Positions 63,444 to 64,000 of a stretch of 64,000 nucleotides of DNA are shown in pieces. The notes beneath the pieces are model-generated. The model was not told the origin of the DNA. It worked only from the letters and a program-made list of their open reading frames with translations, and did no database searches. The stretch's first letter is position 1. Each line of letters begins with the position of its first letter. The stretch covers positions 23,076,896 to 23,140,895 of the forward strand of contig CM043960.1 in the NCBI GenBank assembly GCA_014529385.2. The letters are read 5' to 3'. Position numbers and translations under genes: made by a program. The DNA comes from Adiantum capillus-veneris. Taxonomy: Eukaryota > Streptophyta > Polypodiopsida > Polypodiales > Pteridaceae.

Positions 63444-63983
63444 TCAAATAGCATCCAACTCCACTTGCCTGGGTGGTAGTAATGGGACTACTTCTGAAAA
63501 GAGTTTAGAAACTGCTCTTTCTGGGGATAAATTGTTTGCATCTGCGAAAAAGTTGAGAGCTTCTTTCTCTTCTTCTTCAAGAAGGTCTAGATTTAAAAGG
63601 GGATTGATGACCTTTTCTAAGTGCTTAATTTCTATAGGGACCGCAGGGAGGTTATTGATAAAATACAACTTGTTCACCATAGTGGGTAGAGAAGTGAAAT
63701 AAAAATCAATATTTGAGCTATCTTGTGCATCAATACTGGGTAATTTAGCTAGGAAGGTACTGAAAGCTTCCAAAAGCTTATCCTTCTCTTTTCTGGAGAG
63801 AATAAGTGAGGAGAGGCAATCATTGATAGAAGTTGTATTTAAAACAGATATAGAGTGGGTGATAAGAGCTTGTTTCTTAAAATCAAGCAACTTTTTGTGG
63901 AATTCCACTCCTTTGAAACAAGAAATTATACATTGGGTACCAATTGGTGGAACCAAAATGTCTTCTTTTATACCATATCCCAA
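63444..63983 (-). CDS. Hypothetical protein, up to 179 residues, near the window edge
   Basis: Minus-strand frame closed upstream by a TGA near 63997, so it does not simply run off the window, though it could be an internal exon. The start is uncertain; the first codon of the open stretch is TTG, not ATG. The sequence looks like real protein: GTQCIISCFKGVEFHKKLLD, LILSRKEKDKLLEAFSTFLA, then an acidic LLEEEEKEALNFFADANNLS and a C-terminal VVPLLPPRQVELDAI. No family recognised and no transposon motif visible. Confidence 0.4.
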   Translation of the reverse strand: MGYGIKEDILVPPIGTQCIISCFKGVEFHKKLLDFKKQALITHSISVLNTTSINDCLSSLILSRKEKDKLLEAFSTFLAKLPSIDAQDSSNIDFYFTSLPTMVNKLYFINNLPAVPIEIKHLEKVINPLLNLDLLEEEEKEALNFFADANNLSPERAVSKLFSEVVPLLPPRQVELDAI

Positions 63984-64000
63984 ACAAGTGAGAGATCACG

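Overview
This looks like a transposon-rich stretch of a land-plant nuclear chromosome. I infer a plant from the chromodomain Ty3/gypsy and Copia-type LTR retrotransposons, the initiator-Met-type primer binding sites, the short GT-AG introns and the nested-insertion layout. The many long (GA)n/(CT)n arrays, several over 100 bp, and the style of LINE make a fern or other seed-free plant plausible, but the species cannot be fixed from the sequence. No bacterial-type operon, CRISPR array or rRNA gene is present, and no clearly intact host gene was found.

Layout. 1-3141: simple sequence, a decayed minus-strand LINE (about 1287-2395) and one copy of a local repeat. 3142-11494: a minus-strand Ty3/gypsy chromovirus with both LTRs, a perfect 5-bp target duplication (TGTCT), PBS, PPT and a recognisable but stop-ridden gag-pol. 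11500-17966: more copies of the local repeat, tandem duplications, a PIF/Harbinger transposase fragment, a 168-bp (CT)n array and a tRNA-like (SINE-like) segment. 17967-26588: a decayed Copia-like element, minus strand, interrupted by a 6.3-kb gag-protease-only LTR element (19381-25695, target duplication GGAGG). The inner element carries a broken alpha-tubulin fragment bordered by G-rich minisatellite. 26589-30401: a plus-strand gypsy remnant and a solo LTR (28812-30401, target duplication TGGAA) related to the 3142-11494 element. 31900-36378: unique-looking DNA. On the minus strand it holds, in order, a divergent histone H3-like (CENH3-like) coding region, a Ulp1/C48-type cysteine protease with short introns, and an FCP1/NIF-type HAD phosphatase, all damaged. 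36650-39125: a plus-strand LINE with an internal deletion. 39485-58655: an older short plus-strand LTR element whose 3' LTR was split by a 16-kb minus-strand LTR element (41625-57653). That large element has unfamiliar gag/protease-like ORFs and a 5' leader with seven copies of a 24-bp palindrome. 58656-64000: mostly non-coding, with a long (GT)n tract and one unrecognised 179-codon ORF near the right edge.

How parts relate. Most coding sequence belongs to mobile elements that inserted into one another, and two of the nesting events can be read at base level from target duplications or split repeats. The two places most worth follow-up are the H3-like/Ulp1/HAD run at 33.5-36.4 kb and the palindrome-studded leader of the 16-kb element. 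All positions were read by eye; LTR identities are rough estimates and no database search was possible.
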